A stretch of 64,000 bases of DNA from Schistosoma mansoni. Lineage: Eukaryota; Platyhelminthes; Trematoda; Strigeidida; Schistosomatidae. Where the stretch lies: NCBI RefSeq assembly GCF_000237925.1, contig NC_031502.1, positions 36,953,612-37,017,611 on the forward strand, given 5' to 3'. Numbering within the stretch: the first letter of the stretch is position 1; each line of letters starts with the position of its first letter. Shown piece after piece: positions 48,001-60,612 of the stretch. The notes under the pieces are model-generated. The model ran no database searches. It saw only the letters and a program-made list of their open reading frames with translations, and was not told the origin of the DNA. Position numbers and translations under genes: made by a program.

Positions 48001-51000
48001 CAGCGAAGTCCTACTCACGCCTTCTCTCGGCGGGCGTGTTGTTTACGAAAGTGAGAGAACGAAAATCGAGTGTTCAGTTCCTTAACCGAGTTAGTAGATA
48101 CAGAGGATCCACCTAGGGGAGTTGAAAAACCCTGATTCCAAACCCAGTGGTTCACATGTGCTCCAGAATCCTGATGGAAGGAATGGCGTATGAACCTATT
48201 GTTGGTCACCGGCTACCATGGGACTGCATCTCCTCACGATTCTCCACTGCCTCATGGATTAGACCTTCACGTCAAAGTCTCGTGAAGTAGCCCCCTAAAA
48301 AAACCACCTGCTTCGGTCTGGGCAACCGGGCAATATCCCAGCCCTCACGCAAATCGGATGATTTATGTGGTGCATGTCTATTTGGTGCCTCCTTGTACCA
48401 TTGTTTGTGTTTAAATAAATAAACAAAAGCAAATATTGCTTATTTTATAGAAAATGATTAACTAACATTATGAGCATGAAAGGTATTTAAGTAAACATGT
48501 TTTTATTTACATACACTTATCGTATTTTTTTATTTAGTCAAAATCTAGTTAGTCATACAATATTTTTTTTATCCCCAATGTGCTTATCATAATTGACCCA
48601 GTTAATAAATTTGTTAGGCTGTTGTGGTTGATGTTATAGATGATTTGTTTGAAATTTATACGTAAGCTTGACTTATAATCCACTTGACCATTCCACAATT
48701 ATTTTTTGTTAATTGTAGTGGTATGGTAGATGAATCTGGCGACCATTTCGTTGCTTACTTCCTACCAACTGAACAGACTAAACAATTACGTCGTTTGGAT
48801 GCTGAAAATCAAACACCATATACTGAAGATGCTGCCTATGAATATGAACTTACACGAGAGTACAATTGGAATGTCAAAAATAAAACTATGGCCAATTATG
48901 AAGAAAATTATTTTTTCTGTTTTCGTAAAGATGGTATGACTTCATATGTAATTTGACAGTCGTATTTTTTCTTGTTACTGTCTGAATAAGATTGTGTTTC
49001 TTCCCTTGTGTACGTTGTGACCTATTGCTGCAGAGGCCGCTACTACACTGGCTGTTTTCACCTGCATTTGTTGATGTGTATGGGATAGAGGAGCTAGTGA
49101 TCTGTGAAGTCCGAATTGTCTAGTTGCGTCCAAGTTGTCCATTATATTCCGTACTTCCCCTGAGATGCAGAGGTTGACATAACCCAGTCGACCACTAGAA
49201 GGAAGAGAAAAGGCCAGAGTAAGCAACCTTGTCAGACACTGGTCCTCACTTGGAATGCATCTGTGATCTGTCGTCCATCCACGACCTTTCAGTGTATTCC
49301 GTCGTGTGAATTCCATATGATGACAATCTTCTCAGTTACACCACAGTGTACCTTTCTCTGCTCTTGTTCGGTTGTTTTTAATTACTGTCTTCTTTTCCTT
49401 CCTTTCTTGAATCTTGTCCAGGGTTTCGATAGAGATTCATCCCTTATGATGATGCTTCTTGCAGCCCAGCACCTCCTGACACGTTGGAGTTAATGCTTCT
49501 TTGATCCCTTTCCATTTGTCTCCCACAGTAGTTTCTCCTTCTGTGAGTAGATCTCGTAAGACTTGGAATCTGTTGTCGAGAGTGATCGTGGATTCGTTGA
49601 GTTTTTTTAGTATCTGGAAGGAAAACTGTATTGAACTTTTGTAATGCCGTTTCCCCGGTTATCCAGTACTTCTCTAACTTCAGTTTCATCTTGGCAACCA
49701 CCAGTTGGTGGTGATCTGAAGCTATTTCAGCTCCTCTCCTGGTTCTCACGTCTTCCGTTGACATTCTAAACTTTTTATTGATACAAATATGATCTATATG
49801 GTTCTCCGTGGTGTGGTCCTGTGAGATCCATATAGCTTTGTGTATGCGTTTGTGTGGAAATATTGAGCCGCATATAATCGATTTGTTGAATGTATATAGG
49901 TTTGCGAATCTCTCACCATTTTCGTTTCTCTTTCCCAGTCCATGTCCTCCCATGATATTTTCATATCCGGTGTTGTCCACTCCAATTTTGGCCTTAAGAT
50001 CTCCCATCAGGATGGTCAGGTTGTTTCCTGGTCACTTCTCTATAGTCGATTGCATCCTCTCATGAAACTGGTCTTTATCTTTTGCATTGCTATCATTGGT
50101 GTGTATAACACTGGATAACATTCATTGTGATCCCTTCCTTCTTTGTTTTGAAGGGTGCTTTGATGATCCTGGATCCATATGATTCCCACCCTATAAGTGT
50201 TTTTCGTGCTTCCTTGGATAGCATCAGTGCAACTGCCTGCTTGTGTGTGTGTAGCATTTTCTTCTTCATGACCAGAGTTCAACGGCATCTCTGTCAGATC
50301 TAATCTTTTCTGTCTAGCTTGGGTCCAATGTGTCTTACTTATTCCAAGCACCACGAAGTTGTATCTCCTCATTTTCGTAGCCGTTTGGTTGGTCCTCTTT
50401 GTCTCTCGCATTGTCCAAACGTTCGATGTACTGATATTAATTGTTGTTCTAGTTGTTAGAAGGGGAATCGGTCTCATGACTCCGAAGAATCTCGGCCTTC
50501 AGAATGAGGTGCCACGATTCTTCTGAATCAATATCCGTCTACTCACAGGACAGAATTTAATTTTTTTATTCTGGTTAGTGTTTTTTAGAAGTATTGTTTT
50601 CTATGGAAAGGGGTTGCTGAATTCAAACCCAACCTTCCTCTTTTACCTGGCCTTGAGAACGTTAGTAACCTTAGAACAGTTACGTGCGTAGTTATGTAGA
50701 TGAATACATATCCATATATCAAGGTGGCATATTTTGGTCTATGAGCATCCTCTGTCATGTCGAACAGTATTCTCTTTTAAATTTGTTAAATCTAGTTTCA
50801 ACTTTTCACACGTTACTGAATTCATTTGTGTATTGTTTGACAAATTCGGTTAATAAGTTTTATCGTTTTTGGAAAGTGACTTAGACTCATAGAGTGTTGT
50901 GATCTACTTTGTTTGGCTGGGTTAGAGTGTCAAGATTTACATGAATACAACTCAGTAACCAAGTACATTTTTGTTTAGTTCTTTAATATCACAAATTGTA

Positions 51001-54000
51001 TAAGAAAGCTAATTATGAGATTGGCTTGTTAAAAATATAGTAGATAGACTATGACATAATTATTTGTCAACTAATCCACCGCTTTGAGATACATACTACT
51101 TAGGGATTATTAATTTATTTTTGTTCTGGTAAATGTATTGTCATTGAACCTATTAGAACCTAGGAAAACGCGTATACTGATATTCGCTTTCTTGACTTCT
51201 TTACAGGAGTTTACTATAACGAATTAGAGACCAGAGTCCGTCTCAGTAAACGACGTAAATTAAACCAGTCTGGTACTAATGTTGGCGCTCTACAAGCCCC
51301 CAAAACTCGTTTGATTGTTCATCATCGAGATTTCACAGATGAAGAATTGAAGGCTCAAACTGACCGTTTATATATGCTTGAACATGATGTTGAAGGTGAC
51401 GAAGATGATGAAGAAAATGCAGATGGTGACGAAAATGATGCTGATGAAGAAACAATGAACATTGGAAGAGAGGCCAATCGTAAGACTAATTATAACGGTA
51501 ATTTCAAGTTTTTCTAGTGTATCATATATACTCGCAAATTTTCAGTATTATACACTGAACTATCTATTGTAATTGGACAAATTTCTGTGAAAATTATTAA
51601 CCACTGTCAAGCATGAGTAAAGTTTCACTTTCCTCTCAATCACCAAAATAGTATATACCTATGAATTAAAAAGTAATTTACCTTAGTGATGATTTGTGCA
51701 TCGATATTTGTATACAGTCTATTAGAACTGAGTAATAATGCCAGGATGTTTGGGATGCGTTTCTCCCCATCCAAATGCAAATTGTTACTCCAGGACTGGC
51801 CTGCGTCAACACCTGAACTAACGATAGAGAGTGAAGTAGTTGAACGCATCGACAACTTCACTTATCTTGGAAGTCTGATCAGCCCTAATGGGTTGGTGTC
51901 TGACGAAATCTCAGCACGGATTCAAAAAGCTCGTTTGGCTTTTGCCAACTTACGTTACCTATGGCGAAGACGAGATATCGGTCTATCAATTAAGGGACGA
52001 GTATACTGCGCAGCAGTTCGCTCTGTTCTACTTTACGGCTGAGAAACATGGCCATTAAGAGTAGAAGATACTCGTAGGTTACTAGTATTTGACCACAGAT
52101 GCCTAAGAAATATTGCTCGCATCTGCTGGGATAACCGGGTAAGTAATAGTGAGGTTAGACTCAGGGTATTAGGGAATGATGGTAAATCAGTTGATGAGGT
52201 CATGAATCTTCATCAACTGAGATGGTTGGGCCACGTGTTACGTATGCCTGAACACCGATTACCACGACGCGCAATGTTGACTAGTGTAGGGGATGGTTGG
52301 AAGAGAGTTAGGGGCGGCCAAACCAAAACGTGGCATCAGTGCTTGAAGTCACTAACTTCTAGCCTGAGCCATGTTGGTAGATGCAGACTACCTGGTTGGG
52401 GTCCGCGTGACTATCGTAACCAATGGTTGGAGACTGTGTGACATGGCTCAGAATCGATCACAATGGCGTAGGTGTATACACTCTTTATCTTCCCTTAAAC
52501 CTTGAGATTAAAATTGCTTCATAACTTTTTTCCCTCCTATACTATATCCTTATATACAACCTTTCTTTATATACTACCACCACTAAATTATTTCTATGAA
52601 TCCGGTGTTGATCTTGTTGTGCTAACGAGGTATGGCAACTTGGACCGATGCATATATGTGCCTGGTCCTACGTTGTTGCTGACTGACTGACTGATTTGTA
52701 TACAGTTCTATTAAATGAAACGGAATCTATTTGAAAATTCCCTCGATTCTGTTTTATTTATTACATTAATCATTTTGACCATACTAATATTTGCCGTGAT
52801 CACAAATGAAGTATATTACTGCAGCTCACTGAGGCAAACTAGTATAGGCTTTAAAGATGGTTAAAAAAGTACTTAAAGATGCCCAAACCCATTTATTTAA
52901 CGGATATTGACCATATCAACGAAAACAACTATGTTTCATTATTCGGATCCTAAATATCCCGTTAATCAATGGTTGGAGACCATGAATGATATAACTCGAA
53001 ATCGCTCCTTATTTTAGATGGTCCGGACTATTTGTTATCATATTCCTTTGTCTTTTATGTATACATCTATTAGTCCTTTATTATTTTTTTGAATCGACGA
53101 ATTACTCAGTTGTAAATCGTATTAACTTGAACTCTTCAATATTGTGAGAAATTCCATGCGTTCTTCATTTTTCTGGCAATTTTGTGATTCTCCAAACAAT
53201 TGCGTCTGTATATCCCATCAGTTTGCTAGTTCCTTTGCTATATATGTTTTACAAATTGTTTCGTAACTAGTCTCAGCCTTAACACCGTTCAGTGCATTGT
53301 TTGCAACATACCTACTAATAAAATGTGTGATAATAGTAAATTGATACCACCAACGACAACTAGTTTAGTTCATAAAGCTAATAATCCAATATTTATTATT
53401 ACTATCCTTACAAAAATAGTTGAAGGCAAAGTTCATTTCACTAATATATCACTCACACTTACTTTTTTAAAAGATTAATGAATTCGTATTTGTTATAAAC
53501 TGTTTTAGTTTTATTTGTTTGTTAATTTGATAGACACCAAACCTTTAAAAATTTCACACTAATCATTTACTCATTTACTTTCTTAATCAAAAGCAATTAG
53601 GAAACAGATCCAAGTGATAGAATTTTGACTTCATTATTGTTCCAAAAAGCCACCAGTATGGAACTAAAGTATATTGACGATCTGGTTGGATTTAAGATAA
53701 CTCTTTTCCTGTTTTTACGGGTTATTCACTCATCCATATGGCTACAAAGCATCCTTGCATTATAGGTAATCCCAATTCATGATGTAAACTCTAACTACGG
53801 TCTCCTATTTTAACTTCTAATCTTGATTTCAGACGCTACTTTGAGTCTAGTAGTCAGTTTTAAGATTTATGTAGGTCGTTAGGGTACTTTAGTTCTACCA
53901 CTCTCAGTTGCCATCTAAGTCATCTAACTGACCTCTTTAGACTGAATGTGTTTAGGCTCCATATGTAGTATATGCAACATAAAAACTCGGATATTATCTG

Positions 54001-54959
54001 TTAAATAATTCATCAGTTTTTGAAGATAATGTCCATTCGATAAGATGATTTCTTTAATTACCTGTAAGCTAATGAGTGAGTGGTGCTAATTAAGACTAGT
54101 ATCAGGTAAATCATAAACTGTATTCACAAAATGGGGCTCAGCTTTTACTAGAATTATAGAATGAGATATGTCGGCATCATGTTTTCTTTGGAAAAGTTGT
54201 AAACTAATGTGATGTTATAAATATTTCCTTCAAATGAACCTTGGTAATTGCTCATACCAACTATTATATCAATTCAGCATACTCAAAAGTGACCGATCTT
54301 GTAATAGGAATCATAAATAATTTACTTATGACGATTAATTCATATTTCGGCATCTTGTTTTTTGAAATCGCGTAAAATCGCGCAACGCAGTCATCCAGTT
54401 TTACAGCCAACTAAAAAACGCATCAAGCTACATCGATTGTAGTTGATGTTTGTGAAATATATGTCCAGTTAGAATAGAGATATGCTAGTTTTTGCATACA
54501 AACAACCAATACCGTCTCTAGTCTCTTGATTTTGTAGTCTTTCTATGCAGTGATGTTTACAGGGTGTAATAGAAAACATTCGCCCATTTTCTTTATCTAT
54601 TGTCTAAGAAAAGCTAGATGAATTATCGTTTCTATTAGCGAGTTAACCTGATAAATTTCTCAAGTTACTATTTTCTTAAGACACATTTTTGTGGAAGTAA
54701 AACCCTGTATACGAAAATTTTCTCGGCTTTAGGTAGTGACGACGAAGAAGAGGCAGAGGATGGAATTAGCGATGGTCAAAACACTGAGGCTGGAGAAGAA
54801 GCAGACGAGGAAGCGGAAGTCGAGGAAGAAGATGAAGAGGTCGAAGAAACACAAATCGGTGAAGCTAAAAAACGTTTCCAATCTAATAATAACTATAATC
54901 GTTCTAAAACATCTCATCATTCTGATGAAGAAACTGACTTAAGTGACCTAAGTGATTAA
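45020..54959 (+). CDS. PAF1: PAF1, RNA polymerase II-associated factor 1 (complete, 9 exons)
   Basis: PAF1 is a nuclear scaffold subunit of the PAF1 complex (with CTR9, LEO1, CDC73) that rides with RNA polymerase II and promotes elongation and histone modification. Exons: 45020-45093, 45144-45239, 45276-45397, 45435-45600, 45633-45831, 47427-47506, 48719-48933, 51207-51497, 54733-54959 (TAA). All are GT/AG, every phase matches, giving 489 residues (human 531). Hallmarks in order: [115 protein letters not shown] and RVRLSKRRK. An Asp/Glu-rich tail ends LSDLSD. An in-frame ATG at 44924 would add 32 residues; 45020 fits the human N-terminal length better. Introns 1-4 are 50, 36, 37 and 32 bases; the last four are 1.2-3.2 kb. 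Confidence 0.96.
48980..50530 (-). mobile_element. Antisense RTE LINE fragment in PAF1 intron 7, internally deleted
   Basis: Minus strand from the right: a 5' part ([23 protein letters not shown]) leads into the RTE endonuclease ([46 protein letters not shown]). The frame then reaches a [18 protein letters not shown] linker near 49400. It jumps at about 49330-49260 to late reverse transcriptase ([22 protein letters not shown]) and stops near 48980. Most of the RT is therefore deleted, and several frameshifts are present. The fragment starts only about 45 bases after the exon 7 donor. Confidence 0.82.
51719..52693 (+). mobile_element. Sense LINE fragment in PAF1 intron 8, with target-site duplication
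   Basis: Plus strand, the C-terminal half of a LINE polyprotein: [35 protein letters not shown], then after one in-frame stop (Cys to TGA) [40 protein letters not shown], and [14 protein letters not shown]. The 3' end is a TGAC-repeat tail. A 13-base duplication, ATTTGTATACAGT, flanks it (51706-51718 and 52694-52706). This is the end of a non-LTR element related to the RTE group, 5'-truncated at insertion. The clade is not fixed. Confidence 0.85.
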
Positions 54960-55179
54960 TTGTCATTCAGGCCGGACATCATTGTGTATGCCTGTTTCTC
55001 GTATTGTATTAGTTTGTTTTCTTATTAATGTGCAAACTTTCTTCGATAATGTGTAAATATATCTATTTTATCATGCAGTTTACATTGTTGGTTATTTGCA
55101 ATCTTTTAATAATTTACTGTATCACTACAGGATATATTTCTTAAAAAAATTTTCATACTAAGTAGTTAGTTAAATTTTA

Positions 55180-55185
55180 AATAAA
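55180..55185 (+). other. Poly(A) signal of PAF1
   Basis: AATAAA 221 bases after the PAF1 stop codon on the coding strand, the first such hexamer after the stop. Confidence 0.6.
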
Positions 55186-55394
55186 AGTTAATATTTCCGA
55201 ACTCTCACTATATGTGACCCTGGTCAACTTAATATATTTTTTAGACCGATTCTGGATATTCAACTAGGTTTTCTCCCATTCAAGATGTTCAAAAGCCAAA
55301 TACGAGAATATATTAGGGTTGGTATACTACAAAGGTATTAACTCAGGTCAAACGTATATCAACCAGACCAATACCAGCTAAGATGAGGGTGTCT

Positions 55395-55680
55395 AAATTA
55401 TAGTGTTAAGACACCGCAGGTATTCAGAGTTTGACAACTCATTTACACATAGCACCTTTATAATCGAAGTATACTAACCCAGTCAGGGGTGAAGAGGTTT
55501 GAGTTTATATTCGGAAGGGTGTCGATATCTCGAGAAGCGTTTGATCTAAGCTGGCTAACGGTTGTAGGAGTTGCGTAGTACGGCGTACCCACTCGATCTG
55601 GTTTGGTTGCGTGACTGAGTGCCCTCAGCTGGAATATATCCAGTAAAACTAGGGAGGTCATTGCTGAAGACATACGGGAC
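55395..55680 (-). repeat. Solo LTR-like fossil related to the flank of the gypsy element
   Basis: Aligns by eye with about 44155-44400: both share a CGAGAAGCGTTTGATCTAAG-like segment followed by GTAGGAGTTG and a GATCTGGT block. A shorter match lies near 40255-40330. It has no internal region, as expected of a solo LTR. The copies differ at many positions, so it is old. The strand is given by the Ty3/gypsy fossil, which runs minus. Confidence 0.5.
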
Positions 55681-56102
55681 TATTTATTTTGACAATTCAG
55701 TTACCGCTACAAGTGAATTTATATAAGGGTTCCAATGTATAAATACAATCTTATTCCTAAATTTGGAGTAACAGTTTCTGGTTTGTGTTTTCGCCTAGTA
55801 ACCTTATATGGCTGCCAAGATTGACTGATAAAATCACCTAAACTAATAAGCCGTAGCTATATACCAATCATTTGCGAAGTTTACACTACTTCATGTTGAA
55901 AGTTAATGAGTATACTTTTCTACTGATTCTAGAAGAAAGCTGAGTTAGTGAAAAGTCAGAGTCATTCGGAAACATTCATATCATTGATACCATTAGAAAG
56001 AGCCTTATCAATGTTCCACTTGGTTATGATGATAACCTAAGTGACATAGAGATATATTTCTAGACACATAGAAACCAGTTTCATTAAGTTCCCAAACTAC
56101 AT

Positions 56103-56350
56103 TTATTATTATTATTCACAAACATCTTATGGGTACATAAGTGCTGTGAAGAAACCATTTCGGGTTTCTTCAGAATTGCAATAATACACAATTTTCAATA
56201 ATGTTAGCATTACATTTGCCATGTTTGAGAAAGGAAGGAAAAATAAAATAATAGTAGAATAGTATTAATAAATCATGTTCTGCGTAATTGGCGAGAATTT
56301 TGAATAGATTTTGAAGGAGGAAAGGAAGAAACTAAGGAAATAGAAATAAA
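56103..56350 (-). mobile_element. Short AAT-tailed retroposon, copy 1
   Basis: Minus strand: about 235 bases ending GATGTTTGTG and an AAT repeat. The reverse complement of 60367-60600 matches almost base for base; the only difference I saw is three extra bases (TAG) at about 56258-56264. No open frame. It may be a SINE or the very 3' end of a LINE. Confidence 0.7.
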
Positions 56351-56489
56351 GGAGACGCGGATTACGTAAATAGCTTGACACAGAACAAGAATAAACAACT
56401 ATGTATGTATAGCAAAACGAGTAATAAAAATAAGACAGAATAAATTAATAAGTAAATAACTTATTATTGCGGTAAGATATGACGTTCGA

Positions 56490-57170
56490 ATAATTGTTTG
56501 TGTGTGCGGTCATAGTTTGGGGTGATGCTATGAAAGTCTCAATTAAGTGCAAAAGATAATCAATATATATGAGGTGTATATGCATAGTGAAGATAAAACG
56601 GGTCTGATAAGTTGAATTCAGCGTAACACAAGTTATTATTTTAATCCAAAGCTTCGTAATCTTAAGAATAATATTTATGTAGAAGGAAAAAAGAGAGAGA
56701 AAAGAAATAAACACATAGTGAAAGGGTCCAATCATGATCATAATAGTGTAATAGTTTTAGACTTTTGAGATAAACGAATAATTTAAAAAAGAATAATAAT
56801 AACAATAAATGAGAAAAATCAGGAAAAAATAATTAATAACAATAATAATAAACCTTTACTGCACTCGGGTAAATACGTGTAGATTTATGTAACAGTATAC
56901 AGAGTGAAACCGGGTATTGGTATAACCATTAGTGAAATAATAATTTAGAATGATTCTACGATAGTCACAATTAATTGCAAAGCATAATCAAATATAAATT
57001 TCTATATGTTATATATATGTTATGAAGATTAAAAAATAAAAATCTGAGAATTTATTTGTTTAAGTGTAACATAGGGTATTTTGTTTTTAGTTGTAGACTT
57101 TGGATGTTTAGGAATAAAATATGTTAAGAAGGACAAGAAGAGATGAAAAGAATATCAGTATGTTTCGGAT
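56490..57170. repeat. Diverged tandem duplication, period about 435 bases
   Basis: The block around 56523-56560 (ATGCTATGAAAGTCTCAATT) recurs around 56955-56995 as ATTCTACGATAGTCACAATT. The following TGCAAAxxATAATCAA and AAGAxxAAxAAGAGA stretches recur with it. Identity is perhaps 70%, so an old duplication. Non-coding. Confidence 0.5.
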
Positions 57171-57429
57171 TCAAGTCGAGGACCTTATCACATCATATGA
57201 GAGCTGAGGATTTATATGCTTTAAAAAACTAATTCACTGAAGGTCTGGAACTCAAATGTGCTTATATAGATTTCACGAGATACTGAGACTATATATCAGG
57301 TGTTTAGAAGGGATACGAACATTCCTGTTTTAAATTTCAAATCATTGTATATCAGTGTGAAGCATTCAACCAGTATTCTTCGAATGCTGCTACCCTATGT
57401 CATCTAATTTTGTATTTCCTATGTGAATG

Positions 57430-57720
57430 TGTGGGGAGTAGTGTAACGTCGTGTACTATATTACACCTACATAGCTTACTTTAGTTTCTGGACAAGCCGA
57501 TTTATCCGTCCATTATGAGTCATGTTTTCTCATTTTCAATTATTTACTTATTAATCTTGACTATTTTTATATGGGCGTAGATGTGTGTACCCTTCTTATC
57601 CTATTTATCACATGTCTGTCATTTATTCTCGTCTGATTATAAATATTAATTAACGCTTGATAAAAGTGAGTTGACTTACCAGCCATCTCCAATACGTGTT
57701 ATGTATGTTTCGCTCGCTAA
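57430..57720 (+). repeat. LTR-like fossil, family C copy 2
   Basis: Begins around TGTAACGTCGTGTACTAT and includes a TATAAATATT box near 57640, then AACGCTTGATAAAAGTGAGT. Matches 61985-62260 on the same strand and 31590-31850 on the other. About a quarter of positions differ, so old and unlinked copies are likely. Confidence 0.45.
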
Positions 57721-60366
57721 CATTTGCTATTGTGCTCAGAGCTCTCTGGTCATCGTTATTTGTCAATAAAAATGTAGTTGCTGCTTCCCTTTGTCTTCTG
57801 ACTCTATACACCGTTAAGATTGGTATTATAACGGCTATCAGGGTGAACGATTTCCGAAGCACGCCACTGCAAATGCATAGCAGGTTGGGGAATCATACTG
57901 GATGTGTGATTAGTTGGCTAAACTAACGTAATTATTATTTTAAACCAGGAGTACGGAATTCCAAAATATTTTGGCTTCACTCCTATCATCATAAACAACA
58001 AAGGCAGTCAAATTCTCTTAACCACTTCAAAAGAGGTACTCCACACTACAAAGTGGTACACAGCTGCGTCAGGAGGAAGTATAAGTCATACAAGGAAGTA
58101 CGTCGAGTATGAAGCTGTTGAATCTGGCAACTAGCAATGCAAACCTCCGAAAGTGAACGAGAAAATGGAGTATTTTCACAGATGGAGGAAGACATAAAAC
58201 AGTAATATTTGTAACGGTGATCACTTTTCTCAATACTACACCCCAGCTGGGATTACAGGTAAGCTATATCTTCATTTGTGTCGACTGTACTTGGTCTGAC
58301 TAGCTTCCTGGTTCATTCGTAACTACTAGAGTAAGTACTGAACAGGCCTGGGGATTATTAGTTAGAATATCGATTTCATTTCTGTTACTTCTTATCACAA
58401 GTGTCCATTTATAAGTGTGAAAGAATGTGACAAGTATAAGAATTATTACCCGTTGTATTGCGTAAATTACAGAACATCCATGGAACTGTTGTGAATGAGA
58501 ACACAGATGAGGACAACCGATTATGTATTTAGCACAAATTATAAAGTTGCTTGAAAAAATACAAAAACCATATTCTGATACTCTATTTGCAAAATATTCA
58601 TTATTTGTCTCAGGCCTCATTGTTCCTGGATTTCCACACCAATTGCTTTCTATTTCTGTTCTTCTCTTATCGATCTTCCCAATCTTCTGCTGTCAGATAT
58701 TCCATTCCTTACTCACGATATATAGTACATATGCCGATATAAGTAGCCTACACCACAGAACTACCTATTTTTTTAGGAACAGTTTTACGCAATACACAAA
58801 TGAATTCAAGATAGAAATTAGCTATCACTTCTCGAACCAGCATCATCTGAACCTACTAGTGGGATTTAACGATATCTGGGTTCGGCACTAATAAATGATA
58901 GTTAGGGATCTTATTCAGTAATTCTCATTACACTAGGTGAATTTCAGATGATTTTGAACACAGCAGTTAACATTAGATGAAAAAAATCAAGAGGTGCGAC
59001 TTTATGGATGATATAGTATAATTCACTCTTTAGATGGATTCACTTATGATACAAGTGATACTTATGGGTGGAGTCTTAAGTGCTAGCTAACACAAGACTC
59101 TCTGACAACGATTTTGTCCCCTTCATGTAAGAGCTGTAAGTCACATATTACAATCACCACTTTGCCAATGTTATGCTTACTTACCGAAGTGATAGAACCT
59201 TCAGGATTCGCATTGCAGCTTCAAGACTATGAGCTTCCCATGTTTTCGTGACGATTTAGGGAGTATTTATTTCTCGCTTGATGGTAAGGTACTGTCTATT
59301 TATACAGGTGAAGCCATATCTCTTTACAAAATCCTTAATTCACGTATGATCTTATTTCAGAATCTACTATCGCTAAAAATGTCTACAGACACAGTAGTCG
59401 AAATCATACATTAGCATCCTGAATAAATCCTCTAGTACCTTCACTTACACCAATTCATACGTGTAGGAAAAACATGATTGCCCAATTTATAAACGCAGCC
59501 ACCTTCCACACCATTTGCAACTAAGAAAGCCAGATTTCAGACTCCTTCTTTCCTAAGACAGTCTGACAAGTCATGGATGGAGTTTGACATAATGCAGCTA
59601 GTTTTCTAGGACATAAAGATAACGAAGAGTTAGTAACGGCTCCAAACAGAAATAAGCAAAACGTAAATTAGAAGAAAATTACATCTATAAGGTGTATTTT
59701 CTGAGTAGTTAAGATTTTCTCAGTGTTAGCGTTCAGACTATGAGCAACCTACCGAACAGCAGACTTTATTCAAACATTATTTTCGGTATTATTATCAATT
59801 GTCCCGTCAGTCATTATAATATCCTGATAAACCTTCTAATGTATACAGAGATTTTAAAATTTTTAACTTTTTTATCATAATTCAGTAGGGGCGGGGAAGC
59901 ATACTGAAGTTTAACTTCACCGAAATCCGGCTTTTACAGATTCCTGTTCGGCCTCTTCATTGAAGATATGCTGTTAATAGTGAGCCGGACAAAGTTGATA
60001 CCTGTATATCTAACGATCTGTTAAAGATGGAGAACAAGTAGTGAAGCGGTCATAGTAAGGATAAAAGACAGATTCAATGTCAAGTAAAGATAGGAAAATG
60101 CCTCAGCTTCAAAATAGTTAATAATCGTAGTTTAAGCCTTGTAATTCAAGTCATGCGACCATAGGTAACCGACGTAGATGATCTGTATTGAATGGTTGGG
60201 GCACACTCGAGCTAGACGAGAGTGATGCGACCAAACAGCTAACGTCGAAGTCATACCTTACGGGTAGTACGTAATGTGAGTTGTACTTCCGTCGTATCCA
60301 GGCAATATGGATGCCTTGATAACCGTACAACACAAAGGACGTTATTACAGAAATATACTATATATA
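57721..60366. other. Intergenic stretch, nothing recognised
   Basis: Short open frames only (for example 58523-58891), none with a domain. Positions 60140-60330 are more GC-rich and look like a repeat scrap, but I find no second copy in the window. Confidence 0.45.
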
Positions 60367-60612
60367 TTTATTTCTATTTCCTTAGTTTCTTCCTTTCCTC
60401 CTTCAAAATCTATTCAAAATTCTCGCCAATTACGCAGAACATGATTTATTAATACTATTCTATTATTTTATTTTTCCTTCCTTTCTCAAACATGGCAAAT
60501 GTAATGCTAACATTATTGAAAATTGTGTATTATTGCAATTCTGAAGAAACCCGAAATGGTTTCTTCACAGCACTTATGTACCCATAAGATGTTTGTGAAT
60601 AATAATAATAAT
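60367..60612 (+). mobile_element. Short AAT-tailed retroposon, copy 2
   Basis: Plus-strand counterpart of 56103-56350. Starts at TTTATTTCTATTTCC, the same point as copy 1, and ends in GTTTGTG plus an AAT repeat of about five units. The shared start suggests a genuine 5' end rather than random truncation. Confidence 0.7.

Noticed and set aside
54736-54942. Lys/Arg-rich open frame overlapping the last PAF1 exon
   Set aside because: It is the shifted frame of an acidic repeat-rich exon (GAA/GAT codons); the true frame is fixed by splice phase and PAF1 similarity.
58523-58891. 122-codon hydrophobic frame
   Set aside because: AT-rich DNA gives Phe/Leu/Ile-rich frames by chance; no start context, no homologue recognised.
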